In this document: positions 52,261 through 60,392 of the stretch, piece by piece
Layout of the letters: every line of letters begins with the position of its first letter
Position numbering within the stretch: position 1 is the first letter of the stretch
Source of the DNA: Chloroflexota bacterium
GTDB lineage: Bacteria; Chloroflexota; Anaerolineae; Anaerolineales; VGOW01
Length of the DNA: 64,000 nt
Assembly (NCBI GenBank): GCA_016197225.1
Contig: JACPWC010000059.1
Span: 1 to 64,000 of the forward strand
Direction of reading: 5' to 3'
Program-made: the position numbers and the translations under genes
The notes under the pieces: generated by a model
The model's input: only the letters and a program-made list of their open reading frames with translations
Database searches by the model: none
Told to the model about the DNA's origin: nothing

Positions 52261-53328
52261 ATGGCAATAAAACTTTCTCGACGCGAATTCATCAAACTCT
52301 CATCCATCACCCTCGGCGCGATGGCCTTCGGCACGTTGTCGCCTAATGACTTGCGCCTGGCCGCGCCGCTCACCCGGTTGGGTCGGGTGACGATCGCCTC
52401 GGCCCGGGTGATCACCCGGCCCAATCCTCAGGGCGAGCAGGTGACTTATAAATACCGCGATGACATCGTGGAGATTTACCGGGCGGTAGTCGGCGAAGGC
52501 TGGTTCCCACACAATAACGTCTGGTTTGAAATTCCCGAAGGTTACATCTACTCGTCGGGCGTCCAGCCGGTGAAGAACGAGACTCATACACCCATCACCG
52601 TTCTTCCAGAAGACGGCTTCTACGGCGAGATCACTGTTCCTTACACCGAGTCGCGGGCGGCGGCGGATTCCAACTCGCCCATCGTCTACCGTCTCTACTA
52701 CAGCACTGTGCTCAAGATTGACAAGATCGAAACCGGGCCGGACGGCATTGTGTGGTATCACGTGGAAGACGACCAGGGCAAGAGTTTCTGGGCGCAGGGC
52801 CGGCACACCCGCCTCATTACCGCCGATGAAATTGCGCCCATCTCGCCGAACGCGAGCAACAAGCGCATCGTGGCCGATGTCGGCACGCACTGGCTCTCGG
52901 CTTTCGAAGGCAAGACCGAGGTGTTTCGCACCAAGATCGCTTCCGGCGCAACGTTTTTTGAGCCGGATGGAAGCAAGCGCGCGGCGCTGACTCCCGGCGG
53001 CGTTCATCCCATTTGGAGCAAGCGCATCTCGCGCCACATGACGGGCGGCACGGCCACCAACGGCTTCGACCTGCCGGGCATCGGCTGGGTGTCGTACTTT
53101 GCCAGCAGTGGCGCGGCCATTCATTCAACTTACTGGCACAACGATTACGGGCGGCCCCGTTCACACGGTTGCCTCAACTGCCCACCGGCGGCCTCCAAGT
53201 GGCTCTTTCGCTGGACAACGCCCGAGGTGACTTATATTCCGGGCAACGTCACCGTAGAGTGGCCGGGCGGCACGCGGGTTGAGATTCAGGGCACGCCGCC
53301 GCCGCTTACCAACAACGAAGGTGGATAG
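52261..53328 (+). CDS. Tat-exported L,D-transpeptidase (YkuD)
   Basis: 355 residues. The N-terminus SRREFIKLSSITLGAMAFG has a twin-arginine motif (S-R-R-x-F-I-K) and short hydrophobic stretch, so export by Tat is likely. Residues about 35-190 form SH3-like beta domains (VITRPNPQGEQVTYKYRDD, RAAADSNSPIVYRLYYST). The C-terminal YkuD domain has HSTYWHNDYGRPRSHGCLNC with the catalytic Cys and His residues. It cross-links peptidoglycan. It is the third YkuD enzyme of the window and leads into ccdA and tlpA-like genes three bases later. Confidence 0.9.
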   Translation: MAIKLSRREFIKLSSITLGAMAFGTLSPNDLRLAAPLTRLGRVTIASARVITRPNPQGEQVTYKYRDDIVEIYRAVVGEGWFPHNNVWFEIPEGYIYSSGVQPVKNETHTPITVLPEDGFYGEITVPYTESRAAADSNSPIVYRLYYSTVLKIDKIETGPDGIVWYHVEDDQGKSFWAQGRHTRLITADEIAPISPNASNKRIVADVGTHWLSAFEGKTEVFRTKIASGATFFEPDGSKRAALTPGGVHPIWSKRISRHMTGGTATNGFDLPGIGWVSYFASSGAAIHSTYWHNDYGRPRSHGCLNCPPAASKWLFRWTTPEVTYIPGNVTVEWPGGTRVEIQGTPPPLTNNEGG

Positions 53329-53331
53329 ATT

Positions 53332-54111
53332 ATGAATCCTGTAGCTGTCTCTACCGAGAAGCCGACTCTGAACCAGCGGCTGACGGTGTTTGTGCACGCC
53401 GTGCTGTTTGTGTTTGGCTTTTCGCTGGTGTTCGTCGTGGGCTGGGGCGGCGCTGTCACCTTGCTGGGCGAACTGTTCGGCCAATTTAAGTCGGTCATCG
53501 CCCAAATCGGCGGCTTTGTCATTATCCTGTTCGGCTTCGCCACCCTCGGCGTCATCAAACTTCCCTGGCTCTATTACGCCGACACCCGCCCGCAATTCCA
53601 GAATCAACGCAACGGCTTCCTGGCCTCGGCCCTCATGGGCATTTTCTTCGCCGCCGGTTGGACGCCCTGCGTAGGCACCACCCTCGGCGCTATTCTCACT
53701 CTGGGCCTCAGCCAGCAATCGGTGGGCCAGGCCATGATCTTGTCCAGCGGTTACGCCCTCGGCCTCGGCCTGCCTTTCCTGGCCATTGGCCTGGGCATGG
53801 ATCGAGCCGCCCAATTTGTCCGCCGCTTCCGCAAACACATGCGCACCATCGAAATCATCAGCGGCCTCTTCCTCATCCTCATCGGCCTGATCATGTTCAC
53901 TAACAACCTGAGTTGGATCGCCATCTGGGCACAACGCAACGGCTTGTTCCTCGACGTGACTTTCGGCCAGTCGGCAGTGCCCAGCTACCCGGTGGCGATT
54001 CTGGCCGGACTGCTTTCGTTCCTGTCGCCGTGCGTCCTGCCGCTTGTCCCGGCCTACATCGGCTATTTGAGCGGCCACGCCTTCGGCGGCGTATCAAAGA
54101 ACTCGATTTGA
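53332..54111 (+). CDS. CcdA-like thiol-disulfide membrane transporter, apparent permuted helix order
   Basis: 259 residues and six membrane helices. The ATG at 53332 has AGGTGG upstream. In usual CcdA the first helix carries [24 protein letters not shown] and the fourth carries FAxGWTPCxG. Here [20 protein letters not shown] is helix 3 and the [14 protein letters not shown] block is the last helix (about 225-250), and the N-terminus starts where helix 2 normally is ([13 protein letters not shown]). Both redox-active cysteines are thus present but the order is circularly permuted. CcdA moves electrons from cytosolic thioredoxin to extracytoplasmic thioredoxins such as the next gene's product. 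Confidence 0.82.
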   Translation: MNPVAVSTEKPTLNQRLTVFVHAVLFVFGFSLVFVVGWGGAVTLLGELFGQFKSVIAQIGGFVIILFGFATLGVIKLPWLYYADTRPQFQNQRNGFLASALMGIFFAAGWTPCVGTTLGAILTLGLSQQSVGQAMILSSGYALGLGLPFLAIGLGMDRAAQFVRRFRKHMRTIEIISGLFLILIGLIMFTNNLSWIAIWAQRNGLFLDVTFGQSAVPSYPVAILAGLLSFLSPCVLPLVPAYIGYLSGHAFGGVSKNSI

Positions 54112-54112
54112 C

Positions 54113-54691
54113 ATGGAAAGCGGGAACTCAGCGCGCGCGACACTATTGATTCTTGGCGGCGGATTGCTGATCGGGCTGGCGATCGGCGCGATTGTGTTTA
54201 TTGGCATGCCGACGCTGGCCAACAACGGTTTGGCCGCCAACGGCGGGGGCGGCGGGACTCCGGCCCCGGCCCCCATCGTCGGCTCGCCCGCGCCCGACTT
54301 CACCCTCACCAACATCAACGGCGGAACCGTCACCCTGAGCGACCTCAAAGGCAAACCCGTCCTCATCAACTTCTGGGCCACCTGGTGCGGCCCGTGCCGC
54401 GTCGAAATGCCCGCCATTCAGGCCGCCTACGACGCCAATAAAAGTGACGGCCTCACCGTGCTGGCCGTAGACGCCGACGAATCGAAAGCTGACGTGGTGG
54501 ATTTCGCCAACGCTCTCGATTTATCTTTTGAGTTTCTGCTCGACCCCGGCCTGGTCGTCAACGATCTCTATCGCATCCGCGCCTACCCGTCCAGCTTCTT
54601 CGTTGGCCGCGACGGAACCATCGCCGCTTTCCAAATCGGCTCGATGACCGAATCCCAACTCGCCGACAACCTCGCCAAAATTCTAAAGTAA
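54113..54691 (+). CDS. TlpA/ResA-like extracytoplasmic thioredoxin
   Basis: 192 residues: N-terminal membrane anchor (about 10-32, [21 protein letters not shown]), Gly/Pro linker, then [43 protein letters not shown] in outline, with the WCGPC active site, and the cis-Pro region [11 protein letters not shown]. It reduces disulfides outside the membrane using electrons delivered by CcdA. It begins one base after the ccdA-like stop, so they are coupled. Confidence 0.93.
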   Translation: MESGNSARATLLILGGGLLIGLAIGAIVFIGMPTLANNGLAANGGGGGTPAPAPIVGSPAPDFTLTNINGGTVTLSDLKGKPVLINFWATWCGPCRVEMPAIQAAYDANKSDGLTVLAVDADESKADVVDFANALDLSFEFLLDPGLVVNDLYRIRAYPSSFFVGRDGTIAAFQIGSMTESQLADNLAKILK

Positions 54692-54764
54692 AAATCCCAA
54701 ATCCCAAAACCCCAACTTCCAATTCTCTAATCTCCAATTCCCTAATCTCTAACCTCCAACCTCC
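54692..54764. repeat. Composite heptamer array (AAATCCC then CTAATCTC words)
   Basis: AAATCCC, AAATCCC and AAAACCCC, then AACTTCC, AATTCTC, TAATCTC, CAATTCCC, TAATCTC, TAACCTC and CAACCTCC. Units are 7 or 8 nt. It ends exactly at the ATG at 54765. Confidence 0.85.
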
Positions 54765-55475
54765 ATGACCTCCAAACCCGTCACTGGTCGCGAACGCGAC
54801 TTCGTCATCTGGCTCGACAAGCAAATCTATGGCCTTAGCAAGCACTGGCTGGCCGTATTCAACACGCTCGTCCTGGTCTACGTCGGCTTGCCGTTCGTCG
54901 CCCCGGTGCTGATGAAGACCGGCCTCACCGGCCCGGCCAACCTCATCTACACCGCCTACTCGCCGCTCTGCCACCAATTCGCCTTCCGCTCCTGGTTCCT
55001 CTTCGGCAAAAACTTCTTCTATGAAGCCCCGGCTTTCAAAGCCCTCACCGGCATTGATCCTTACAACCTTCTGGATCGTTTTGCCGCCAAAGCCTTTGTC
55101 GGCAACGAGATCATGGGTTATAAGGTGGCTTACTGCGAACGCGACGTGGCGATCTATGGCGCGATCTTAGTTGCTGGCCTCATCTTCGCTATCGTTCGCG
55201 CTTCGGGAGTCAAAATCAAGCCGCTCAACATCTTCGTCTACGGCCTGGTTGGCATCGCCCCTATCGCCCTCGACGGCTTCAGCCAGTTGTTCTCCCAGCC
55301 GCCGTTCAACTTCCTGCCGTTGCGCGAGAGCACGCCCTACCTGCGCACCCTCACCGGCTTCCTGTTCGGGGCCATGAACGTCTGGCTGGCTTACCCTTAC
55401 GTCGAAGACTCATTCGCCGAGATCAAAGCCGAACTGACGGCCAAGCTGACGCAGGCGGGAGAGTTGAAGACTTAA
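54765..55475 (+). CDS. DUF2085 membrane protein
   Basis: 236 residues with about five membrane helices. DUF2085 markers: YSPLCHQFAFRSWFLFG and YCERDVAIYGAILVAGLIF, i.e. a conserved Cys-His-Gln and a second Cys with RD, followed by PIALDGFSQLFSQ. Function unknown; the paired Cys/His suggests metal or heme-like binding near the membrane surface. Location after the CcdA-TlpA pair could link it to extracytoplasmic redox, as inference only. Confidence 0.88.
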   Translation: MTSKPVTGRERDFVIWLDKQIYGLSKHWLAVFNTLVLVYVGLPFVAPVLMKTGLTGPANLIYTAYSPLCHQFAFRSWFLFGKNFFYEAPAFKALTGIDPYNLLDRFAAKAFVGNEIMGYKVAYCERDVAIYGAILVAGLIFAIVRASGVKIKPLNIFVYGLVGIAPIALDGFSQLFSQPPFNFLPLRESTPYLRTLTGFLFGAMNVWLAYPYVEDSFAEIKAELTAKLTQAGELKT

Positions 55476-55626
55476 CCGCTAAGACGCTAAGCGACTGTTT
55501 AATAAATGCTCCCCAACCGCGTCCTCGCGGTTGGGAACGCCCGCGAGGACGCGGGCTAAGAGCAATTTTCAAACAGCTAAGAGCACGAAGAAAACAAAAT
55601 CTTTGCGTCCTTCGCGCCTTCGCGGT
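55476..55626. repeat. Array of CGCTAAG / CACGAAG words interrupted by a MITE-like element
   Basis: AACCGCTAAGACGCTAAGCGA on the left and CTAAGAGCACGAAGAAAAC... TTCGCGCC TTCGCGGTT on the right match the 1489-1565 array. An 82-bp structured insert separates the two halves. Confidence 0.75.
55495..55576. mobile_element. MITE-like miniature element (82 bp)
   Basis: Ends are imperfect inverted repeats (CTGTTTAATAAATGCT / AGCAATTTTCAAACAG). Inside are two perfect hairpins: CCCAACCGCG/CGCGGTTGGG (55512-55535, loop TCCT) and CCCGCG/CGCGGG (55540-55555, loop AGGA). CTAAG flanks both sides, a possible target duplication. It carries no ORF. Confidence 0.55.
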
Positions 55627-55638
55627 TCAATCCTGATC

Positions 55639-56415
55639 ATGCTTGAACATACCTCAGGCGGCCTTAGCTACTTCACCTTCAACTCTTTCCCCAACGGCTC
55701 GCTTGCCCACGCCATCTTTGCCCGCACCGGCGGCCTCAGCCCGCAACCCTGGGCCTCGCTCAACATGAGCATCAGCACCGGCGACTCGGCGGAGAATGCG
55801 CGGGCCAACCGCTTGCGAGCCTTTGAAACACTGGCGCTTTCAGCAGAAAGCATGGCCGATGTGTGGCAGATTCATGGCACGGAGACGATCCGGATTGATC
55901 ACCCACGCGGCGACGGCCCCCCGATCAAAGCCGACGGCCTCATCACCGACCGCCCCGGTGTCGCCCTCTTTCAACGTTTTGCCGACTGCGTCCCCATTCT
56001 GCTTTACGATCCCAAACGTCAGGCGCTGGGCATGGTTCACTCCGGCTGGCGCGGCACGGTAAACAAAGCGGCGGCTTCTCCGGTAAAGGCGATGGCCGAG
56101 GCTTACGGCTCGCGCCCCGCTGACCTCATCGCCGGCATCGGCCCCTCCATCGGCCCCGAACATTACGAAGTCGGCCCCGAAGTCATCGAGGCCGTTCGTC
56201 AGGGTTTCGACAACGCCGACGAATTACTGATCACCAATAACAATAAAACTCATTTCAACCTTTGGGCCGCCAACGCCCGCGTTCTGCGCGAGGCCGGGGT
56301 GGAGCAAATTGAAGTGGCCGGGCTTTGCACTGCCTGCCGCAACGATCTGTTTTTCTCGCACCGCGCCGAGGCCGGCAAAACCGGGCGCTTTGGGGCAGTG
56401 ATTGCTTTGAGGTAA
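55639..56415 (+). CDS. pgeF: Peptidoglycan editing factor PgeF / YfiH-type laccase-domain protein
   Basis: Start at ATG 55639 (MLEHTSGGLSYF), the first outside the repeat array. 258 residues of the YfiH/PgeF family: FARTGGLS...SLNMS, WQIHGTET, DGLITDRPGVAL, FADCVPILLYDP (zinc Cys), GMVHSGWRGTVNKAA (zinc His), IGPSIGPEHYEVG and CTACRNDLFFSHRAEAGKTGRFG. It removes wrongly incorporated residues from peptidoglycan precursors or deaminates adenosine. It heads the pgeF-yggS-yggT-yggU group. Confidence 0.92.
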   Translation: MLEHTSGGLSYFTFNSFPNGSLAHAIFARTGGLSPQPWASLNMSISTGDSAENARANRLRAFETLALSAESMADVWQIHGTETIRIDHPRGDGPPIKADGLITDRPGVALFQRFADCVPILLYDPKRQALGMVHSGWRGTVNKAAASPVKAMAEAYGSRPADLIAGIGPSIGPEHYEVGPEVIEAVRQGFDNADELLITNNNKTHFNLWAANARVLREAGVEQIEVAGLCTACRNDLFFSHRAEAGKTGRFGAVIALR

Positions 56416-56416
56416 A

Positions 56417-56488
56417 AACCACTGATTACACCGATTTCACGGATGGGAATCAAAATCTGTGCGCTTCGCGTCCGTGAAATCTGTGGTT
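56417..56488. repeat. Inverted repeat of GATTTCACGGA words
   Basis: AACCAC...GATTTCACGGA pairs with TCCGTGAAATC...GTGGTT; the inner 11 bp and outer 6 bp are exact. It fills the pgeF-yggS gap and could terminate or attenuate. Confidence 0.7.
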
Positions 56489-56495
56489 CCCTTCT

Positions 56496-57215
56496 ATGAC
56501 TACGCTTGCCGAGAACTACGCCAGAATTTGTGACCGCCTCGCCGCCGCCGCCCGCCGCGCCGGGCGCGAGCCGGCGAGCGTGCGGCTGGTGGCCGTCTCC
56601 AAAGGCCGCCCCTTCTCGGCCATCCGCGAGCTTTATGAACTCGGCCAGCGCGACTTTGGCGAGAACCGGATCGAAGAAGCTGGTGATAAAATTATGGCGG
56701 CTCGCGAGGCCAGCTTGAGCATCACCTGGCACATGATCGGCCACATTCAAAGCCGCAAGGCGCGGGCAGTGACGGCTGATTTCAATTGGGCGCATTCGGT
56801 GGATGGCGTCGCGCTGGCCGAGCGCCTGAGCCGGGCGGCAGGCGAGGTTAACCGGACTCTGCCGATCCTGCTGGAGTGTAACGTCTCCGGCGAAGAGGCT
56901 AAATACGGTTTGGCCGCCGACCGCGTGGGAACCGATTCGGAGCAGTGGGACGTTTTGTGCGTCGCCGTCGCCGCCATCCTGGCCCAGCCAGGCTTGCAAG
57001 TGCGCGGGCTGATGACGATGGCCCCCGTTCTGCCCGAACCGGAACAGGCCCGTCCGGTGTTTAAGAAGTTGCGAGAGTTGCGTGACCGCCTGGCCGGTCG
57101 TTTCCCGACTGCCGATTGGCGCGAACTTTCGATGGGCATGACCGACGATTTTGAACCGGCCATCAAAGAAGGGACGACGATGGCGCGAATCGGGCGGGCA
57201 ATATTTGAAACTTAG
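56496..57215 (+). CDS. PLP homeostasis protein YggS/PROSC family
   Basis: 239 residues: alanine-racemase-like barrel with VRLVAVSKGRPFSAIRELYELGQRDFGENRIEEA (PLP Lys in SKGR), WHMIGHIQSRKAR, VDGVALAERL, LLECNVSGEEAKYGL and LSMGMTDDFEPAIKEGTTMARIGRAIF. It binds pyridoxal phosphate without enzymatic activity and balances PLP and amino-acid pools. In Firmicutes the same gene (ylmE) lies near ftsZ and pgeF. Confidence 0.93.
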   Translation: MTTLAENYARICDRLAAAARRAGREPASVRLVAVSKGRPFSAIRELYELGQRDFGENRIEEAGDKIMAAREASLSITWHMIGHIQSRKARAVTADFNWAHSVDGVALAERLSRAAGEVNRTLPILLECNVSGEEAKYGLAADRVGTDSEQWDVLCVAVAAILAQPGLQVRGLMTMAPVLPEPEQARPVFKKLRELRDRLAGRFPTADWRELSMGMTDDFEPAIKEGTTMARIGRAIFET

Positions 57216-57223
57216 GAGAATTT

Positions 57224-57493
57224 ATGGCTCAAACCCTGATCAGTCTTATCAACCTGCTGGCAGCATTGTTCTCATTGCTCATTTTGGCCCGGATCGTGTT
57301 TTCCTGGGTTCAGGTGGATCGTTACAACCCGGTTGTCAACTTCGTCATTCAAGTGACAGAGCCAATCCTGGCTCCCATTCGTAATATTATGCCGTCCGGG
57401 ATGATGCTCGACTTCAGCCCGATGATCGCCATGTTGTTGATCAATTGGGTCATTGTCCCAATCTTGTCTACTATAGTACGCTCCATCTTTTGA
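57224..57493 (+). CDS. YggT family membrane protein
   Basis: 89 residues with two membrane helices (5-28 and about 62-85) and the family motifs VFSWVQVDRYNPVVNFVIQVTEPILAPIRNIMP in outline, followed by DFSPMIAMLLINWV. It has AGGAG in its leader and sits 8 nt after yggS. YggT/YlmG proteins influence nucleoid and septum placement in several bacteria and plastids. No SepF gene lies between yggS and yggT, unlike Firmicutes. Confidence 0.9.
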   Translation: MAQTLISLINLLAALFSLLILARIVFSWVQVDRYNPVVNFVIQVTEPILAPIRNIMPSGMMLDFSPMIAMLLINWVIVPILSTIVRSIF

Positions 57494-57522
57494 TAGTAAA
57501 ATGCCAGGGTAGGGAGGGCAAT

Positions 57523-57855
57523 ATGTCGGCACATAAATTTCAGTTTGGCAAAGGCACGGGCGGGTCGGCCCTGTCGGTGAAGGTGACGCCTCGGGCGCGC
57601 AAGAACGAGATTGTGGGCGTGATGGCGGATGGCACGCTCAAGGTGCGGGTCACGGCCCCGCCGGTGGACAACAAGGCCAACGAGGCCGTCATCGAATTGC
57701 TGGCCGAGGCCCTCAACGTCCCGAAGTCGCGAATAGACATCGTGGCCGGTGAGACCAGCACCCAGAAGCTGGTAAGCGTCACCAACATCACCCCGGCGCA
57801 AGTGGAAGAGCTGTTGCAAAAGCTGGCGCGAGAAGATGGGGATGATGAGGAGTGA
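57523..57855 (+). CDS. DUF167 / YggU family protein
   Basis: Start ATG 57523 preceded by AGGGAGGG. 110 residues: LSVKVTPRARKNEIVGVMADGTLKVRVTAPPVDNKANEAVIELLAEALNVPKSRIDIVAGETS in outline, the complete DUF167 domain with the KANxA helix. Biochemical role unknown. It is usually found with yggS and yggT as here, and is followed by a strong terminator. Confidence 0.92.
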   Translation: MSAHKFQFGKGTGGSALSVKVTPRARKNEIVGVMADGTLKVRVTAPPVDNKANEAVIELLAEALNVPKSRIDIVAGETSTQKLVSVTNITPAQVEELLQKLAREDGDDEE

Positions 57856-57873
57856 ACGGTGGGCAGTGAACAG

Positions 57874-57904
57874 AAAACGGCGCGGGGAGCGCCGTTTTTT
57901 TGTT
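57874..57904 (+). terminator. Strong rho-independent terminator after yggU
   Basis: AAAACGGCGC (57874-57883) pairs perfectly with GCGCCGTTTT (57889-57898) around GGGGA, then TTTTTTTTGTTG. The A-run on its left lets it also serve the convergent gene. A short AGTGAAC heptamer stretch (57852-57872) precedes it. Confidence 0.92.
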
Positions 57905-57908
57905 GCCC

Positions 57909-60335
57909 TTACAACGCTATTCTTTGCCCGGTGGCCATGGCAACATGCGCCAGCGCCTTGTAGGCCGCATCACGCACGCCGGGCGAATTTTCACGGGCGG
58001 CGGCGATGAGGACAGGAATGGCGTCGGTGTGTGTCAGGCGGCCCAGGTAATCGGCGGCGGCCATGCGGTTCGGCTCGTCGCCATCCTGCATGGCCTGCAC
58101 CAGAGCGGCCTTGCTGGCCGGGCCGGCAGGCACGCCGCGCCCCTTGCTGGCCGCAAAGGCCACCAGCCAGCTTGACGTTTCGGGAGAAGGCACGGGTTCG
58201 GGGAAATGATCCGGCGGCTCGCGCAATTCCTGAGCCGCGGCCTCGGCGGCGTTGCGCACCAGCCACTGCGTATCATTGAGGAAAGCGTTGTCCAACAGTT
58301 CCAGCACCCAGGGTGCCGGGCCGACGCGCTTCATGCCCGCCACCGCGCCGCGCCGCACCACCACATCCTTGTCCTTGATGGCGTCCTGCAACATCTTGTG
58401 GCCCTCAGCCGGGTGTAGGGCCAGCGCCTCGCACACCGCCCGGCGCAGTTGCTCGTTGCCCTCTACCAGGGCGACGGCCAACCCTTCGAGCGAGTTCTGG
58501 TCGCCGATGACGGCCAGGGCCAGCGCCGCCGCCCAGCGCACGTACAAATCGTCGTCGTTCAACAGTTTGCGAATCTCGCCCACTGCCGTCATGTCGCTCA
58601 ACGCGCCGAGAGCCAGAACCGCATACTGCCGGGCCAGCGGGTCGGCGCTGCTCAGGTTTTGCTTGAAGAGCTTGTTCACGCTCTCGTCGCGCGAGGCCAC
58701 CAGCGCGCAGGCCGCCCGCGCCCGCAATTGAGTGGGCAGGTTTTGGGTCACAAAGAACTGAGCCAGCTTGCGGAACACGTCGCCGCGCCAGGGCGCATTG
58801 AGGGGCGCATCGCTCAGCCAGCCGGCGGCCGCAAACAAATCCGTTTGAAAGGCGTCGGGCGGCGCGGCTACTCTTTGCATGGCGATGCTGGAGGCATTGG
58901 CCAGCGAGGCATAAAACCGCAAGGCCACCGTCCAGCCCGGCTGTCCATGAACTGCCGTGATCGCGTCGGTGTCGCTGCCCGCCGCAAAATGTCGCGCCGC
59001 CAAATAACCGGCCACTGCCGGATGTGAAAATGAATAGCGCCCGCCGGATCGTTTGACCAGCAGGCCGCCTTTGCGCGCCAACTCGTCCACCAGATCGTCG
59101 GCGTCCATGGACGACGGGTGAGCCGTCTCGGCTCGACTGGCGTTGATCCACTCCACCAGCTTCTCGCGCGGCGCGCCGTAACGATCACGCGACAGCATTT
59201 CGGCGGCGGCGCGCTCCAATGCTTTGCGCGCTTCGGGGGCGATAGACAGGCGCTTGACGAAAGTCTCAAACCAATCTACCGGGCGCGCGCCCTCGGCGTC
59301 GCCGGCCAGCCCCGTCCAAATCTTCAGCGACACGTCCAGTGGAGACCGCCCGCCGGCGCCGCCGGTGAGCCAGCCGGCCACCAGCGCCGGGTCGAGATCG
59401 TCGTCGCGCTTGCGGCGCTTCTGCGCGGCCAGCACCGAAGGCCAGACCGCCACCCACTTGTCCACCAGCGATTGGAACATCGTCGTTGACCAGCCGCCCA
59501 TGATCACCGGCACGAAGTCGAGCGAGAGGAAGGGCGCAAAGCCGGCGAGCGGCCCGGTGGCGATGATCCGATTCTTCCCGTAAGTTGCCCGGAAATTTCT
59601 CAGCCACTCGATCACCAGCGCCTGATGCGAGGACGGCAGATCGTCGAAGCCATCCAGCAGGATCAGCGCCTTGCCTTCTTTGAGGATGTTTTTGAAGAAG
59701 GAGGGAAAAGCCGGGGCGGTGATGGCGCTCAACCGGGCCGAGACGGCCTCCACCAACGGTTGAGCCGGATCTGTTTTTTCGGCGATGGGCAATTCCAAAT
59801 CCCCGACGTGAACCAGCGCCGGCACGACCGGCTTGTCAAAGATTTCAGTAGCGACGTTGGACTCGGCGGCAATGGAGCCAAGCTGGGCCAGCAGGGCGCT
59901 CTTGCCGGCGCCGGGCCTGCCGACGACGATCAGGCTGTGCGGGGCGCGGGCGAGATCGCGCAGCGTGTAAGACGGTGTTTGATAGAGCGCGGTCAGGTCG
60001 GGGAAGTCGGGCGTGGATGGGACGACGAGGGTGAGGTCGGATTCCGGCTCTTTGCCGGGGTCGGCCATCGGTTCATCAATCCAGAAATGCGGTTGAACGA
60101 AAATTTCGTCGAGGGCGATGATGGAGCCGGCAATGTGATGGGTTTGCCAGAGGCCCAGCACGTCCTGCCGGTAGCGTTGCTCGGCGCCGGAGCTGAGGCG
60201 TTCGCCAAATCGCTTGAAGGTGTCGCCGATGTTATCGCGTGTGTTTCGCAGACCTTCGCGGAAGCGATAGATCAGCCCGAAGAAAATGGTGGCGGTGAGA
60301 AAGCCGAGGAGGAAGGAGACGAGATCAAAGCGCAT
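57909..60335 (-). CDS. Membrane-anchored NACHT-type NTPase with HEAT repeats
   Basis: Start at MRFDLVSFLLGF (60335); the longer frame would translate a heptamer array. 808 residues: membrane helix 5-23, a linker, P-loop VVGRPGAGKSALL (137-149), Walker B ALILLDGFDDLP (223-234), a winged-helix-like middle, and C-terminal HEAT-like repeats (AVLALGALSDMTAVGEIRKLL, AAALALAVIGDQNSLEGLA, AADYLGRLTHTDAIPVLIAAA). The design is that of STAND signalling ATPases, some of which act in antiphage immunity or stress sensing. No effector domain is seen beyond the membrane helix, so the output may be membrane-linked. Confidence 0.9.
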   Translation of the reverse strand: MRFDLVSFLLGFLTATIFFGLIYRFREGLRNTRDNIGDTFKRFGERLSSGAEQRYRQDVLGLWQTHHIAGSIIALDEIFVQPHFWIDEPMADPGKEPESDLTLVVPSTPDFPDLTALYQTPSYTLRDLARAPHSLIVVGRPGAGKSALLAQLGSIAAESNVATEIFDKPVVPALVHVGDLELPIAEKTDPAQPLVEAVSARLSAITAPAFPSFFKNILKEGKALILLDGFDDLPSSHQALVIEWLRNFRATYGKNRIIATGPLAGFAPFLSLDFVPVIMGGWSTTMFQSLVDKWVAVWPSVLAAQKRRKRDDDLDPALVAGWLTGGAGGRSPLDVSLKIWTGLAGDAEGARPVDWFETFVKRLSIAPEARKALERAAAEMLSRDRYGAPREKLVEWINASRAETAHPSSMDADDLVDELARKGGLLVKRSGGRYSFSHPAVAGYLAARHFAAGSDTDAITAVHGQPGWTVALRFYASLANASSIAMQRVAAPPDAFQTDLFAAAGWLSDAPLNAPWRGDVFRKLAQFFVTQNLPTQLRARAACALVASRDESVNKLFKQNLSSADPLARQYAVLALGALSDMTAVGEIRKLLNDDDLYVRWAAALALAVIGDQNSLEGLAVALVEGNEQLRRAVCEALALHPAEGHKMLQDAIKDKDVVVRRGAVAGMKRVGPAPWVLELLDNAFLNDTQWLVRNAAEAAAQELREPPDHFPEPVPSPETSSWLVAFAASKGRGVPAGPASKAALVQAMQDGDEPNRMAAADYLGRLTHTDAIPVLIAAARENSPGVRDAAYKALAHVAMATGQRIAL

Positions 60336-60390
60336 AGTGCGTATCGCGTATTGCGTATCGCAATAAGCTATCAGCGATACGCGATATGCC
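60336..60390. repeat. Inverted heptamer arrays (GCGTATT words)
   Basis: GTGCGTATC, GCGTATT and GCGTATC, then GCAATAA, GCTATCA, and complementary GCGATAC and GCGATAT. It spans the 57-nt gap between the NACHT start and the zinc-ribbon stop. Confidence 0.85.
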
Positions 60391-60392
60391 AA

